64,000 nucleotides of DNA. It comes from Streptomyces griseocarneus. GTDB taxonomy: Bacteria; Actinomycetota; Actinomycetes; Streptomycetales; Streptomycetaceae. The DNA lies in the NCBI GenBank assembly GCA_003674045.1, contig PENC01000017.1:62001-126000 (forward strand), given 5' to 3'. A program made the translations under genes and the position numbers. Shown piece by piece: positions 43,422 to 51,619 of this stretch (positions are counted from its first letter, which is position 1; the number at the start of each line of letters is the position of its first letter). The notes under the pieces are model-generated. The model saw nothing but the letters and a program-made list of their open reading frames with translations. It was not told the DNA's origin and did not search any database.

Positions 43422-44231
43422 TCAGGCGAGGTGCCCGTCCCGGTCGCGGATCATCGACATCAGCAGCCGGTGGGTCTCGCGGTCGGCGGCCGCGACAAGT
43501 CCGCGGCCCGACCGTCCGATCGGGGCGCCGTCGATCCCGGTGACCGTGCAGCCCGCGGCTCGGCACAGAGCGATTCCGGCGGCGAAATGGACGCTCCCTG
43601 ACAGGTCGCCGCCGTCCGTGACGTACGCGGCGCGCTTGCCCGCGGCGACCCAGGCCAACGCCAGGGTCGTGGACACGACCCGGGGCCGGAGCCGTGCCGC
43701 GAAGTCGGGCCGGGCCAGCAGGTCCACGGCCCGGAAGCCGGGCGCGTTGGGAAACGGCGGGTCCAGATTGACATCCACGAGTCGTGTGGCGGGCGTGGGC
43801 GTCAGCCGGGTGTCCACGCCGTCGTGCCGCACCCGGGCGGTCTCACCGTCGGTGAAGAAGACCTCGCCGCTGAACGGGTCGGCCACCGCCGCCGGACCAC
43901 CGCGCAGCGCCACGTTGACTGCCACCAGCATGTTGCCGACGGCGTAGTTCAAGGTGCCGCACAAGGGATCCACCAGCCACTGGCGCGCGGCTGCCGCGGC
44001 ACCCTGCCGCCCGCCTTCCTCGCCGAGAACGGCGTCATCGGGCCGGGCGGCGCGGAGCACGCCGAGAATCGTCTCCTCCGCCTTCACGTCGGCGGCGGTG
44101 GCGAAGTCCCCGGCGCCCTTGTCGATACGGGTGAGCCGTCGGCCGTACAGGGTGCGTACGACGTCCGCGCCCGCACGCGCCGCGGTTGTCGCGATCTCGG
44201 CATCATCAGGACTCGCGCAGGAGTTGGCCAT
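43422..44231 (-). CDS. Inositol monophosphatase-family protein, altered metal site
   Basis: A 269-residue member of the IMPase/FBPase superfamily. The N-terminal helices lead to KGAGDFATAADVKAEE, and GEEGG carries the conserved metal-binding Glu. The signature usually reading W-x-x-D-P-(I/L)-D-G-T-x-N is here WLVDPLCGTLNYA, with Cys in place of the second Asp. The later W-D-x-A-A-G is replaced by SVHFAAGI, with His at the Asp position. Two metal ligands are therefore changed, so canonical three-metal chemistry is doubtful. Known family members act on inositol phosphates, fructose bisphosphate, or histidinol phosphate. The start is ATG 44231; ATG 44240 is also possible. Confidence 0.8.
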   Translation of the reverse strand: MANSCASPDDAEIATTAARAGADVVRTLYGRRLTRIDKGAGDFATAADVKAEETILGVLRAARPDDAVLGEEGGRQGAAAAARQWLVDPLCGTLNYAVGNMLVAVNVALRGGPAAVADPFSGEVFFTDGETARVRHDGVDTRLTPTPATRLVDVNLDPPFPNAPGFRAVDLLARPDFAARLRPRVVSTTLALAWVAAGKRAAYVTDGGDLSGSVHFAAGIALCRAAGCTVTGIDGAPIGRSGRGLVAAADRETHRLLMSMIRDRDGHLA

Positions 44232-44367
44232 GTGGCGCATGGTAGCGAGAGGTGATCCGTGCACGGGCCGGTGCCCCGACGGCCCGTCGGGCAGGTTCGT
44301 CGGGGCACCGTGGCCGCGGCGTACCGCAGCGCGTCGTTCACGGTCGTCCGACGCCGCGACGCCCGCG

Positions 44368-44862
44368 TCAGGCGCTTCGCGCCGCCTCGAGCCGTTCGGC
44401 CGCACGCTCGCCGCGCCGGGCCACCGGCTCGACGCCGTGGGCCTTGCCGAGTCCTTGCACCGGCATGCCGGAGTAGATCGACTCGTACGAACCGGCCGGC
44501 ACGATGTACGTCTCGTGCCAGATGCCGACGGCTCCCTCACTGCTCCGCGCCTGCCGGTTGAACGCCGTCCACGCGGGGCGGTGTTCCTTGTTCCGGTCCG
44601 AGGCGTAGGCGAGCAGCTTCTCGCGGGACTCCCAGTACTGGACGACGGTGCGGTCCCTCGGGCTGCCGGCGAGCAGCTGGTAGCCCAGCAGCCCGCTGTT
44701 CCCGTCGCGCGAGAGCTCCTTGATCATGCGCGGCATCGCGCGGAGCGCGGGCAGCCAGTGCCGCACCGCCCGCCAGCGGTTGATCCGCATTCCGATCAGG
44801 AAGACGACCACGTCCCCTTCGGCCGCGGCGGTGACCCGTCCCGGTATCGGCTCTACAGGCAT
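44368..44862 (-). CDS. DUF4188 domain protein
   Basis: A 164-residue protein of the DUF4188 family, a ferredoxin-like fold related to antibiotic-biosynthesis monooxygenases. The family signature is DVVVFLIGMRINRWRAVRHW near the start, then GYQLLAGSPRDRTVVQYW and REKLLAYASDRNKEHRPAW. Downstream is GAVGIWHETYIVPAGSYESI. A strong GGGGGG AAG site precedes the ATG. It is divergent from a MerR regulator across a 63-nt region that contains a perfect palindrome, so it is almost surely that regulator's target. The enzymatic role is unknown. Confidence 0.85.
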   Translation of the reverse strand: MPVEPIPGRVTAAAEGDVVVFLIGMRINRWRAVRHWLPALRAMPRMIKELSRDGNSGLLGYQLLAGSPRDRTVVQYWESREKLLAYASDRNKEHRPAWTAFNRQARSSEGAVGIWHETYIVPAGSYESIYSGMPVQGLGKAHGVEPVARRGERAAERLEAARSA

Positions 44863-44882
44863 GACACTTCCCCCCAGGATTA

Positions 44883-44916
44883 TTGGATAGCGTCGCTATC
44901 CATGCTTGGATAGTGC
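44883..44916. promoter_or_regulatory. MerR-type operator and promoter
   Basis: GGATAGC (44885-44891) and GCTATCC (44895-44901) form a perfect palindrome around GTC. A third GGATAG follows at 44908-44913. The palindrome overlaps a TTGGAT (-35-like, 44883-44888) on the MerR strand, with a -10-like region about 20 nt further on. A long spacer containing a dyad is what MerR-family activators distort. The site sits between the divergent DUF4188 and MerR genes and could control both. Confidence 0.6.
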
Positions 44917-44925
44917 CACTCCCCG

Positions 44926-45609
44926 ATGAAGGGCGCAAGCGGAATGCGACTGGCGGAACTGAGCGAACGCAGTGGTGTGTCCACCGCCACCATCAAGTAC
45001 TACTTGCGTGAAGGGCTGTTGCAGCCCGGCCGCAGGGTCTCCGCCACCCAGGCCGAGTACGACGGCGCGCACTTGCGCCGTCTGCGCCTGGTGAGAGCCC
45101 TGATCCAACTGGGAAAGGTGCCGGTGGCCACGGCCCGTGAGGTGATCGCCGCCGCCGAGGACGAGTCCCTGGACCACCATCTGCGGCTCGGCGCGGCCAC
45201 GTGGGCGCTGCCGCACGGCCCGGAGCCCGGCGAGGGCGATCCGGAGGCCGATGCGGCGGGCCGCACCGTGGCGGAACTGCTCGAACACATCGGCTGGCAG
45301 TTCGGCCAGGAGGCTGGAGAACTGTCCCCCGCCTATCGCAAACTGGTCACGGCGGTCGCCGCGCTGAGACGTCTCGACTACCCCTGCGACGTCGCGCACC
45401 TGCTGCCCTACGCGCGGCTCGCCGCGCGGCTCGCGGTCACGGACATGGACCTGGTCGAGGAACAGCCCACGGAGGCCGGGCAGATCGAGGCGGCCGTCGC
45501 GCTGACGGTCCTCTACGAGCCCGTACTGCTGAGTCTGCGCCGCCTCGCGCACGCCGAGGAGTCCGCCCGCCGCTTCACGGACGGGGGCACGGGCGGGGGC
45601 GAGGTGTGA
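44926..45609 (+). CDS. MerR family transcriptional regulator
   Basis: A 227-residue regulator. Residues about 7-75 hold the winged helix: MRLAELSERSGVSTATIKYY, followed by LREGLLQPGRRVSATQAEYD. The recognition region is typical of MerR/TipA relatives. The C-terminal 150 residues are acidic and helical with no Cys or His cluster of the metal-binding type, so an organic ligand or stress signal is more likely than a metal. The ATG at 44926 lies close to the -10-like box and could be leaderless; the ATG at 44944, at MRLAELS, is an alternative with a weak AAGGG site. Divergent from DUF4188. Confidence 0.85.
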   Translation: MKGASGMRLAELSERSGVSTATIKYYLREGLLQPGRRVSATQAEYDGAHLRRLRLVRALIQLGKVPVATAREVIAAAEDESLDHHLRLGAATWALPHGPEPGEGDPEADAAGRTVAELLEHIGWQFGQEAGELSPAYRKLVTAVAALRRLDYPCDVAHLLPYARLAARLAVTDMDLVEEQPTEAGQIEAAVALTVLYEPVLLSLRRLAHAEESARRFTDGGTGGGEV

Positions 45610-45691
45610 GGATCCCCGGCGCGCCGGGAACTCTTCTGCCCCGTCGGGCCGTTGCCCTCCTGTCGGAAACAGCTCGACGAGGGGGGATGAG

Positions 45692-45856
45692 ATGTTCGAC
45701 GTGATGGAAGACGTGTTCTGCCCCGGGCGCAAGCACATCAGGATCGAGCGTGAACGCCAGGAGATGTGCCTCGACGACATCGGGGACGCCGACCCCGGGA
45801 AGGGGCCGATCGACCTGGACTCGGGACATGTGACCATACGCCTCGGCCGGGGGTGA
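45692..45856 (+). CDS. DUF6191 small protein
   Basis: A 54-residue acidic protein beginning MFDVMEDVFCPGRKHIRIER and containing the conserved DDIGDADPGKGPIDLDSG stretch. It matches the short DUF6191 family of streptomycetes. The ATG has a GGGGGGATGAG ribosome-binding site. There is no signal peptide or membrane span. The function is unknown. It is isolated between the MerR gene and an alpha/beta hydrolase on the same strand. Confidence 0.75.
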   Translation: MFDVMEDVFCPGRKHIRIERERQEMCLDDIGDADPGKGPIDLDSGHVTIRLGRG

Positions 45857-45933
45857 CCCGGCGGGGGAGCGGCGAGTGGGGCCGTGACGCCGGGGGAAGG
45901 TAACGGCCGTCACTCCACCCGACGGGAGCTCCC

Positions 45934-46689
45934 ATGGCCATCAGCCACCGCACCATCGGCACCGGCGCGCACAAGGTCCTGGTCCTGCACGACTGGTTCG
46001 GCACCAGCGCGGCCTGGGGTCCCTTCCTCGACCACCTCGACCCGGAGACCTTCGGTTACGCCTTCCTCGACTACCGCGGCTACGGCGACCGGCGGGAGAC
46101 GCCGGGCGAGTTCACGCTCGCCGAGATCGCCGCCGACGGGCTCGCCCTCGCCGACCAGCTGGGCTGGGAGACGTTCTCCGTGGTCGGGCACTCGATGGGC
46201 GGCAAGGCGGCGCAGCGCGTCCTCGCCGAGGTCCCCGGCCGGGTGCGCAAGCTGGTCGGGGTGGCGCCGGTCCCCGCGAGCGCCTATCCGCTGGAGGGCG
46301 ACGCGTACGACCTCTTCCACGGCGCGGCGCACAGTCCGGCCAATCGCCGGACCATCCTCGACCTGGTCACCGGACACCGGGCGTGCGGCCGCTGGCTGGA
46401 CGCGATGACGGCCCGTTCGGTGTCCGTCTCCCGGCCGGAGGCCTTCGCCGCCTACCTGACCGACTGGACCACCCAGGACTTCGCCGCCAAGGTGGCCGGC
46501 AGCGCTCTCCCGGTGAAGGTCTTCGTCGGCGAGCACGACCTCGCCCTGACCGCCGAGACGATGCGCGGCACCTGGCTGGCCCACTATCCGCAGGCCGAGC
46601 TGGAGATCCTGGCCAACTCGGGCCACTACCCGATGCACGAGGTCCCGGTGGCCTTCGCGACCGCCCTGGAGGCCTTCCTGCGTGCCTGA
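45934..46689 (+). CDS. Alpha/beta hydrolase
   Basis: A 251-residue serine hydrolase. It starts AISHRTIGTGAHKVLVLHDW, with the oxyanion-region HDWFGTSAAW. The nucleophile elbow GHSMGGKAA contains Ser near residue 88. Asp in VGEHDLALT and His in NSGHYPMHE complete the triad. The length and motifs suit general esterases or C-C hydrolases. It is 187 nt upstream of the DUF692 gene on the same strand, with a promoter-like stretch between them, so it is probably separate. The substrate is unknown. Confidence 0.85.
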   Translation: MAISHRTIGTGAHKVLVLHDWFGTSAAWGPFLDHLDPETFGYAFLDYRGYGDRRETPGEFTLAEIAADGLALADQLGWETFSVVGHSMGGKAAQRVLAEVPGRVRKLVGVAPVPASAYPLEGDAYDLFHGAAHSPANRRTILDLVTGHRACGRWLDAMTARSVSVSRPEAFAAYLTDWTTQDFAAKVAGSALPVKVFVGEHDLALTAETMRGTWLAHYPQAELEILANSGHYPMHEVPVAFATALEAFLRA

Positions 46690-46808
46690 CCGCCCGGGGG
46701 CGCCGGCGATCGGTGCCCCTGGCCGATCCGGCGGGCGGCTCCCGTCCGGCACGGCCCGCGGCCCGCCTCGGGCCAGGGCCGGAGTGCCGAACGCCACTTT
46801 TACCGATC

Positions 46809-46839
46809 TTTACGAAAATCTGACCATAGGCGTTACGGT
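46809..46839 (+). promoter_or_regulatory. AT-rich candidate promoter of the DUF692 operon
   Basis: TTTACG (46809-46814) and TACGGT (46834-46839), 19 nt apart, lie in an unusually AT-rich stretch (46796-46840). The DUF692 GTG start is 36 nt downstream of the -10-like box, with a GGGGGGAG site between. Confidence 0.35.
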
Positions 46840-46875
46840 GTTCCCCAGAGGTGATCTTGCTGGGGGGAGCACACC

Positions 46876-48132
46876 GTGGAACGGCTTGGCATAGGCATGG
46901 GCTGGCGCCCGGACATCGACCTGCTCGTCGAGCGCATGCCCGGTCTCGACTGGGTCGAGGTCGTCGCCGAGAACATCTGCCCCACCCATCTTCCGGAGTC
47001 GCTGCGGCTGCTCCGCGAGCGCGGTCTCGCCATCGTGCCGCACGGTGTCGGCCTCGGGCTGGGCGGGGCCGGACGCCCCGACCCGGACCGACTGGCCGCC
47101 CTCGCGGACCGGACCGTCGCGCTGGGTTCCCCGCTCGTCTCCGAACACGTGGCGTTCGTCCGGGCCGGATCGCCGGTCCTGGAGGCCGGGCACCTGCTGC
47201 CCGTGCCCCGCACGCGCGAGGCGCTCGCCGTCGTCGCCGAGAACGTCCGGATCGCGCAGGACGCCCTGCCGGTGCCGCTGGCCCTGGAGAACACCTCCGC
47301 CCTCTTCGCCTGGCCCGAGGATGAGCTGACGGAGGCTCAGTTCCTCGCCGAGCTGGTCGAACGGACCGGGGTGCGGCTCCTCGTGGACGTCGCGAACCTC
47401 CACGCGAACCACGTCAACTTCGGCGCCGACCCCGTCCGCGCGCTCGACGACCTGCCGCTGCACGCCGTCGCGTACGCGCACATAGCGGGCGGCATCGAGC
47501 GCGACGGCTTCTGGCACGACACCCACGCCCACCCGCTGACCGAACCGGTCCTGGACGTCCTCGCCGCCCTCCGCGCCCGCACCGACCCGCCCGGCGTCCT
47601 CCTGGAACGCGACGGCAACTACCCGATGGCCCAGGAGCTCTCCCGTGAACTCGACGCCATCCGCGCGGTGCTCGGCTCCGGGCCCGCGGAGCCCGGGGCG
47701 ACGGCTGTACCGGATGGTGCCCGGCCGACGACCGGGACGCCCGACGACACCCCCGCGGACGCCCACCGCCCCCGCCTCGCCCGCGCACAGGGCGAGGTGC
47801 TCGCCGCCCTCACCGCCGGGGCGCCCGCGCCGGAGCGCTTCGACGCGGAGCGCCTGGCCGCCGCGTCCCGCGCCCTCGCCGCCAAACGCCACGAGGTGGC
47901 CTCCCGGATCGCCCCGGAGGTGACCGAGGGCGCACGACAGGACTTCATCTACTGGGCCAGGACCAACCCGCTGCGGGGCGGCGCCCGCGCGGACACGGCC
48001 GCCTTCGCCCGGCACCTCCTGGCCCGCGGCGGCCTGCCCACCGCCCGCCGCCGCGCCCTGCGGCGCCGCCTCCGGCAGCTCGCCCCCCGCCCCGCATTCC
48101 CCGGCATCCTCGGAAGGAAGGTCACTCCGTGA
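46876..48132 (+). CDS. DUF692 multinuclear non-haem iron enzyme (MNIO)
   Basis: A 418-residue protein. Residues 1 to about 275 are the DUF692/MNIO TIM barrel: MERLGIGMGWRPDIDLLVE, LAIVPHGVGLGLG, SEHVAF, LALENTSALF, LLVDVANLHANHVNFG and AYAHIAGG. His, Glu and Asp residues in these segments can bind two or three irons. Other members modify Cys or Asp side chains in ribosomal peptides (MbnB, TglH). The C-terminal 130 residues form a helical partner domain (LARAQGEVLAALTAGAPAPE, ARQDFIYWARTNP). The GTG start is preceded by GGGGGGAG. Its stop overlaps the next start by 4 nt, tying it to the Cys-tailed membrane protein. Confidence 0.9.
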   Translation: MERLGIGMGWRPDIDLLVERMPGLDWVEVVAENICPTHLPESLRLLRERGLAIVPHGVGLGLGGAGRPDPDRLAALADRTVALGSPLVSEHVAFVRAGSPVLEAGHLLPVPRTREALAVVAENVRIAQDALPVPLALENTSALFAWPEDELTEAQFLAELVERTGVRLLVDVANLHANHVNFGADPVRALDDLPLHAVAYAHIAGGIERDGFWHDTHAHPLTEPVLDVLAALRARTDPPGVLLERDGNYPMAQELSRELDAIRAVLGSGPAEPGATAVPDGARPTTGTPDDTPADAHRPRLARAQGEVLAALTAGAPAPERFDAERLAAASRALAAKRHEVASRIAPEVTEGARQDFIYWARTNPLRGGARADTAAFARHLLARGGLPTARRRALRRRLRQLAPRPAFPGILGRKVTP

Positions 48133-49223
48133 GTTACGAGTACGTCTGTCTGGCGGCCTTCTGGCTGCTGGTGGCCGCCTGCGCCGGCTACGGCGCCGCA
48201 GCGCGTGCCAAGGCCGTAAGCGCCTACGGATACAAAGTCATGCCGGTCGTCTCCCTGGAGAAGGAGAAAGAGGAGGAGACCGGCCCGGCCACCCGGCAAG
48301 TGCTGGAGCTGGCCTGGATGAACGGCGGCCCCGGCCGGGTCGTGGACACCGCGATCGCCGCCATGCACCAGGACGGGCAGCTGCAGCTCACCCGCAAGGG
48401 CAAGGTCCACCTCCCGAGCGGCAGCAAGGCACGCACGGAGGTGGAACACGCCGTCCGGCGCGCGCACGCCGAAGCCGGGCGTGGTGCCTCGCCCACGCTC
48501 GCCGGGCTGCGGGTGCTGGCCGTCGCCCGGCAGGAGGTGCGCGACATCGGGAACGACCTGGCCAGGCGCGGCCTCTCCTACACCCGTGCGCAGCGGAAGG
48601 GCTTCCGGCACGGCCGGCGCCTGCTCTGGGTACTGCGGTGGCTCCCGCTGGCCTGGCTCCTGCTCTTCTTCGTGGACCACTCCCCGAGGGAGGTCGGCAA
48701 CCTGGTCTTCGCCGTGCTGCTGGCCCTGTCCGCCTACGCCGCCCACCAGGTGCGCAGGCGCGTCCTGCCCGCGCCCGACGCCCGTACCCCGGCCGCGCAG
48801 GACGTCGAGCGGCGGACGCGGCAGGCGTACACGCCCGCCGTGACCCCCGCGGCCGCGAGCACCGGTGTCGGTGTCGGCGTGGCCGTCGGCCTCGGGCTGG
48901 CGGCGCTGGTCGGCCTGGCGCTGGACGGCCCGGAAGCCGTGGCGGACGAAGAACTGCGGGACCAGCTGGCCAGGGCCGCCGACAGCACCGGCTCGGGCAT
49001 CACCGAACTCTTCGGCGGCTGGGGCGGCGACAATTGGAGTGGCGGCAGCTGGAGCGGCGGCAGTTGGAGTGGCGGGGGCGGGGGCAGCAGCGGCTGGAGC
49101 TGCGCGAGCTCCGGCGACAGCGGGTCGTCCGGCGACAGCGGCTCAAGTGACAGCGGCAGCTGTTCGAGCAGCAGTAGCTGCGGAAGCAGCTGTGGGGGCG
49201 GCTGCGGCGGCGGTGGCGACTGA
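48129..49223 (+). CDS. TIGR04222-type membrane protein with Gly/Ser/Cys tail
   Basis: A 364-residue membrane protein. An N-terminal hydrophobic stretch (YVCLAAFWLLVAACAGYGAA) leads to a region with PATRQVLELAWMNGGPGRVV and a winged-helix-like TAIAAMHQDGQLQLTRKGKV, as in TIGR04222 proteins. Further spans lie at about 167-206 and 240-262. The last 70 residues are low-complexity: tandem W-S-G-G-S units, then Ser/Gly/Asp, then five Cys in C-A-S-S, G-S-C, S-S-C, S-S-C and G-G-C contexts, ending GGGCGGGGD. It starts at a GTG overlapping the DUF692 stop. It may be the substrate that the DUF692 enzyme modifies on Cys. The tail is rich in Cys, unlike the rest of the protein. Confidence 0.85.
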   Translation: MSYEYVCLAAFWLLVAACAGYGAAARAKAVSAYGYKVMPVVSLEKEKEEETGPATRQVLELAWMNGGPGRVVDTAIAAMHQDGQLQLTRKGKVHLPSGSKARTEVEHAVRRAHAEAGRGASPTLAGLRVLAVARQEVRDIGNDLARRGLSYTRAQRKGFRHGRRLLWVLRWLPLAWLLLFFVDHSPREVGNLVFAVLLALSAYAAHQVRRRVLPAPDARTPAAQDVERRTRQAYTPAVTPAAASTGVGVGVAVGLGLAALVGLALDGPEAVADEELRDQLARAADSTGSGITELFGGWGGDNWSGGSWSGGSWSGGGGGSSGWSCASSGDSGSSGDSGSSDSGSCSSSSSCGSSCGGGCGGGGD

Positions 49224-49255
49224 GCGCTCACGTGGCGGAGCCGCACCAGGTCACA

Positions 49256-49284
49256 GGCCCGCGCCCCTTACGGGGGCGCGGGCC
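49256..49284. terminator. Strong bidirectional hairpin terminator
   Basis: GGCCCGCGCCCC (49256-49267) and GGGGCGCGGGCC (49273-49284) are exact inverted copies with a 5-nt loop. It lies 32 nt after the stop of the TIGR04222 gene and 25 nt beyond the end of the convergent glycosyltransferase gene, so it can terminate both. Confidence 0.75.
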
Positions 49285-49309
49285 ACTGTGCACACCCGCG
49301 CACCCGGCC

Positions 49310-51316
49310 TCAGCGCTTCAGCCGCCCCCGTACCGCCTTGAGCAGCTGCACCCGCTCGACCCGCAGGGTCAGCGCGTCGCGTCCCGGCAGCGGTTTGGCG
49401 TACCACGGCATGCCGAGCCGCTGCCAGCGCGCGGGGGCGAGCGACGGCTGCGGCGGTACGGGTACGGACCACTCCGCTCCCGTACCCGCCACCGCGAGGC
49501 GGAGGCCGAGCCGCCACTCGCCCGCCGTGGCGCACGGCACCAGCGCCGTGAACCTGCCGTCGGACGCGGACGGCTCCACCACCACGGTCCTCTCCGCGCC
49601 GTCCGGCCCCTCGGCCCGGACCGTCAGCGCGTCCTTCGGCCAGCCCGCGAGGGTGCAGCGGCCGCTGACGGCCAGGGTGGCCGGGGCGTCGGGGGACCAG
49701 GCCACGCTCGTCACGCGCAGACGCGGCCGCACCCGGGGGCGGGTCTCGCCCACGTCCAGGGTGAGGTTGCCGTACGGCTTGGTGGTGTACAGGGCGACCG
49801 CCACCCCCTGCGCGGTGACCAGCACGGTCGTCGCGTCGGTCACCGACTCCGCGCGGCTGCTGCCGAGGCGGGCCTCCTTGGTGACGCCCTGGGCGCCCAC
49901 GGCCAGCGAGATGTCCCAGAGCCCGGCCGCCAGCGGCGCGAGGTCGACCGTGACGTCGAAGCCCGCGGTCCCGTAGTCGTGGCGGCCACCGTCCTCGTCG
50001 GCTCCCAGGCCCGGGGTGGGGATGTGGTGGACCGGGAGGCGGCGCTCCTCGTCCGAGCCACGCCTGCGGAGGACGAGCTCGGTCGACACGTCGGTCGTCG
50101 CGATGCGGTGGATGTAGGCGTGGCCCGCGAGGCGGAGCCCGGTGGCGTTGATCTCCGCGGACTCGACGCGGTGCCGGACGCGGAGCTCGGCGGTGATGTC
50201 GTAGCAGTCGTCGGGGATGCCGAGCGTGGAGTCCCGGAAGTAGGGGTAGAGGGCGTGGACGCGCCCGTCCTCGACCAGCAGGTCAGGGCCCTCGGCCGCC
50301 TTGGGGGCCAGAGTGGTGATGCCGTAGCTGGCGGCGCCCCGGTCGAGCTCCCAGTGGACGAGGGTGAGGAGCTCGTCGAGGAGCGCGTGGCGGACGAGGT
50401 GGCAGCGGAGCCGGATCACGGCGGGCAGCCGGGCGGCCAGGCCCTCGGTCCAGTACGGGGTGACGAGGTCGGCCAGCTCGCGGAGGAGCTTGTCCTGGAC
50501 GTCGCGCTGCGGCTCCCGGCACAGCTGGAGGACCGCGTCGCGGAGCTCGACGGCGTAGTGCCGGTGCATCAGGGCGTCGCGGTCGGGGCCGTCGGGGACG
50601 CGGTCCGCGACCAGCCCGGTCATGGTCCGGAACAGATCCATCCGCATCCGCGTGCCATGTTCCTGCGCGGTGATGTTGTTGCCGTCCTCGCGCGCCACCC
50701 AGTAGAGGCAGTCGTAGTCGGCGACCACGGATATCGCGGCGGCCTCGAGGTAGGCGGTGGCGACGAAAGGCTGGTCCTCGCCGATCGACAGACCTGTGTC
50801 GAAGCGGAGCCGGAGCCGGTCGATCAGCTCGCGGCGGAAGAGCTTCATCGGGTTGAGCGTCCAGTAGACGCGGGAGGCGAAGACGTCGGTCCGGGGCTGG
50901 TTCCGCCGGAACATCGACTGCGGCGCGCGGCGTCCGCCCTCACCCACGATCCGGCCGAGAGCCACGTCCGAGCCGTTCTCGTCGGCCGACGCGACCATGC
51001 GCTCCAGGGCCTCCGGCCCGAGGTGGTCGTCCGCGTCGAGGAAGAATATGTACCGCCCGGTCGCACGGTCGAGACCCAGATTCCGCGGACCCGCGGGTCC
51101 GCCGGAATTCGGCTGGTGGATCACCCGCATCAGCGGTGCCTCGTCCGCCAGGCGGTCGAGCTCCTCCGCCGTCCCGTCCGTGGAGCCGTCGTCGACCGCT
51201 ATCAGCTCGATCCGGTCCGCGCCCAGGGTCTGGCCGAGGACGGACGTGACACTGCGGGTCGCATACGGCATGGCGTTGTACGCGGCGATGATGACCGTGA
51301 CATCCGGTCCAGGCAT
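49310..51316 (-). CDS. Family 2 glycosyltransferase with C-terminal beta domains
   Basis: A 668-residue protein. Residues 1 to about 230 are a GT-A family 2 transferase: VTVIIAAYNAMPYATRSVTS, AVDDGSTDGT, and the metal-binding DxD in FFLDADD. IGEDQPFVATAY supplies the acidic base region. The central 200 residues are helical, as in teichoic-acid-type polymerases. The C-terminal 270 residues consist of beta-rich sections (AEINATGLRLAGHAYI, LRVTSVAWSPDAPATLAVSG), resembling the substrate-binding modules of TarS/SCO-type wall-polymer transferases. A cell-wall polymer role is probable. The ATG at 51316 starts MPGPDVTVII. Confidence 0.85.
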   Translation of the reverse strand: MPGPDVTVIIAAYNAMPYATRSVTSVLGQTLGADRIELIAVDDGSTDGTAEELDRLADEAPLMRVIHQPNSGGPAGPRNLGLDRATGRYIFFLDADDHLGPEALERMVASADENGSDVALGRIVGEGGRRAPQSMFRRNQPRTDVFASRVYWTLNPMKLFRRELIDRLRLRFDTGLSIGEDQPFVATAYLEAAAISVVADYDCLYWVAREDGNNITAQEHGTRMRMDLFRTMTGLVADRVPDGPDRDALMHRHYAVELRDAVLQLCREPQRDVQDKLLRELADLVTPYWTEGLAARLPAVIRLRCHLVRHALLDELLTLVHWELDRGAASYGITTLAPKAAEGPDLLVEDGRVHALYPYFRDSTLGIPDDCYDITAELRVRHRVESAEINATGLRLAGHAYIHRIATTDVSTELVLRRRGSDEERRLPVHHIPTPGLGADEDGGRHDYGTAGFDVTVDLAPLAAGLWDISLAVGAQGVTKEARLGSSRAESVTDATTVLVTAQGVAVALYTTKPYGNLTLDVGETRPRVRPRLRVTSVAWSPDAPATLAVSGRCTLAGWPKDALTVRAEGPDGAERTVVVEPSASDGRFTALVPCATAGEWRLGLRLAVAGTGAEWSVPVPPQPSLAPARWQRLGMPWYAKPLPGRDALTLRVERVQLLKAVRGRLKR

Positions 51317-51619
51317 GGCGAGGGGCTCCGTTCCCGCAGTTCAGAGTGCGATTTAAGGGTATAGGAGTGGCCCGAACCGGTGTTCTGGAGCGGCGATCCT
51401 GCCCGGGGCCACGGACCCGTGCCCGGCGGCCACGACCCGGCCGTGCCCTTGCCCCGCACGGCGGGAGCGCCCCGATTATTTCCGCGGCAATTTCCGGATC
51501 GTTCATCCGGGCGGCGGCTGCGGCAGCTGGCCGGATCTCATGCTTGCCGGAATTCCTGGGGAGCAGGAGAGTGGGCCGCGCTCGTTCTGCCGTATGAGGA
51601 AAACGAGGAAGGGGTCACT
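51317..51619. other. Divergent intergenic region, glycosyltransferase / secreted protein
   Basis: No gene is seen. The region is AT-richer than its surroundings. It contains CCGGAT-CGTTC-ATCCGG (51494-51510), a 6-bp hairpin. The end carries the GAGGAAGGGG ribosome-binding site of the secreted protein. Confidence 0.4.
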
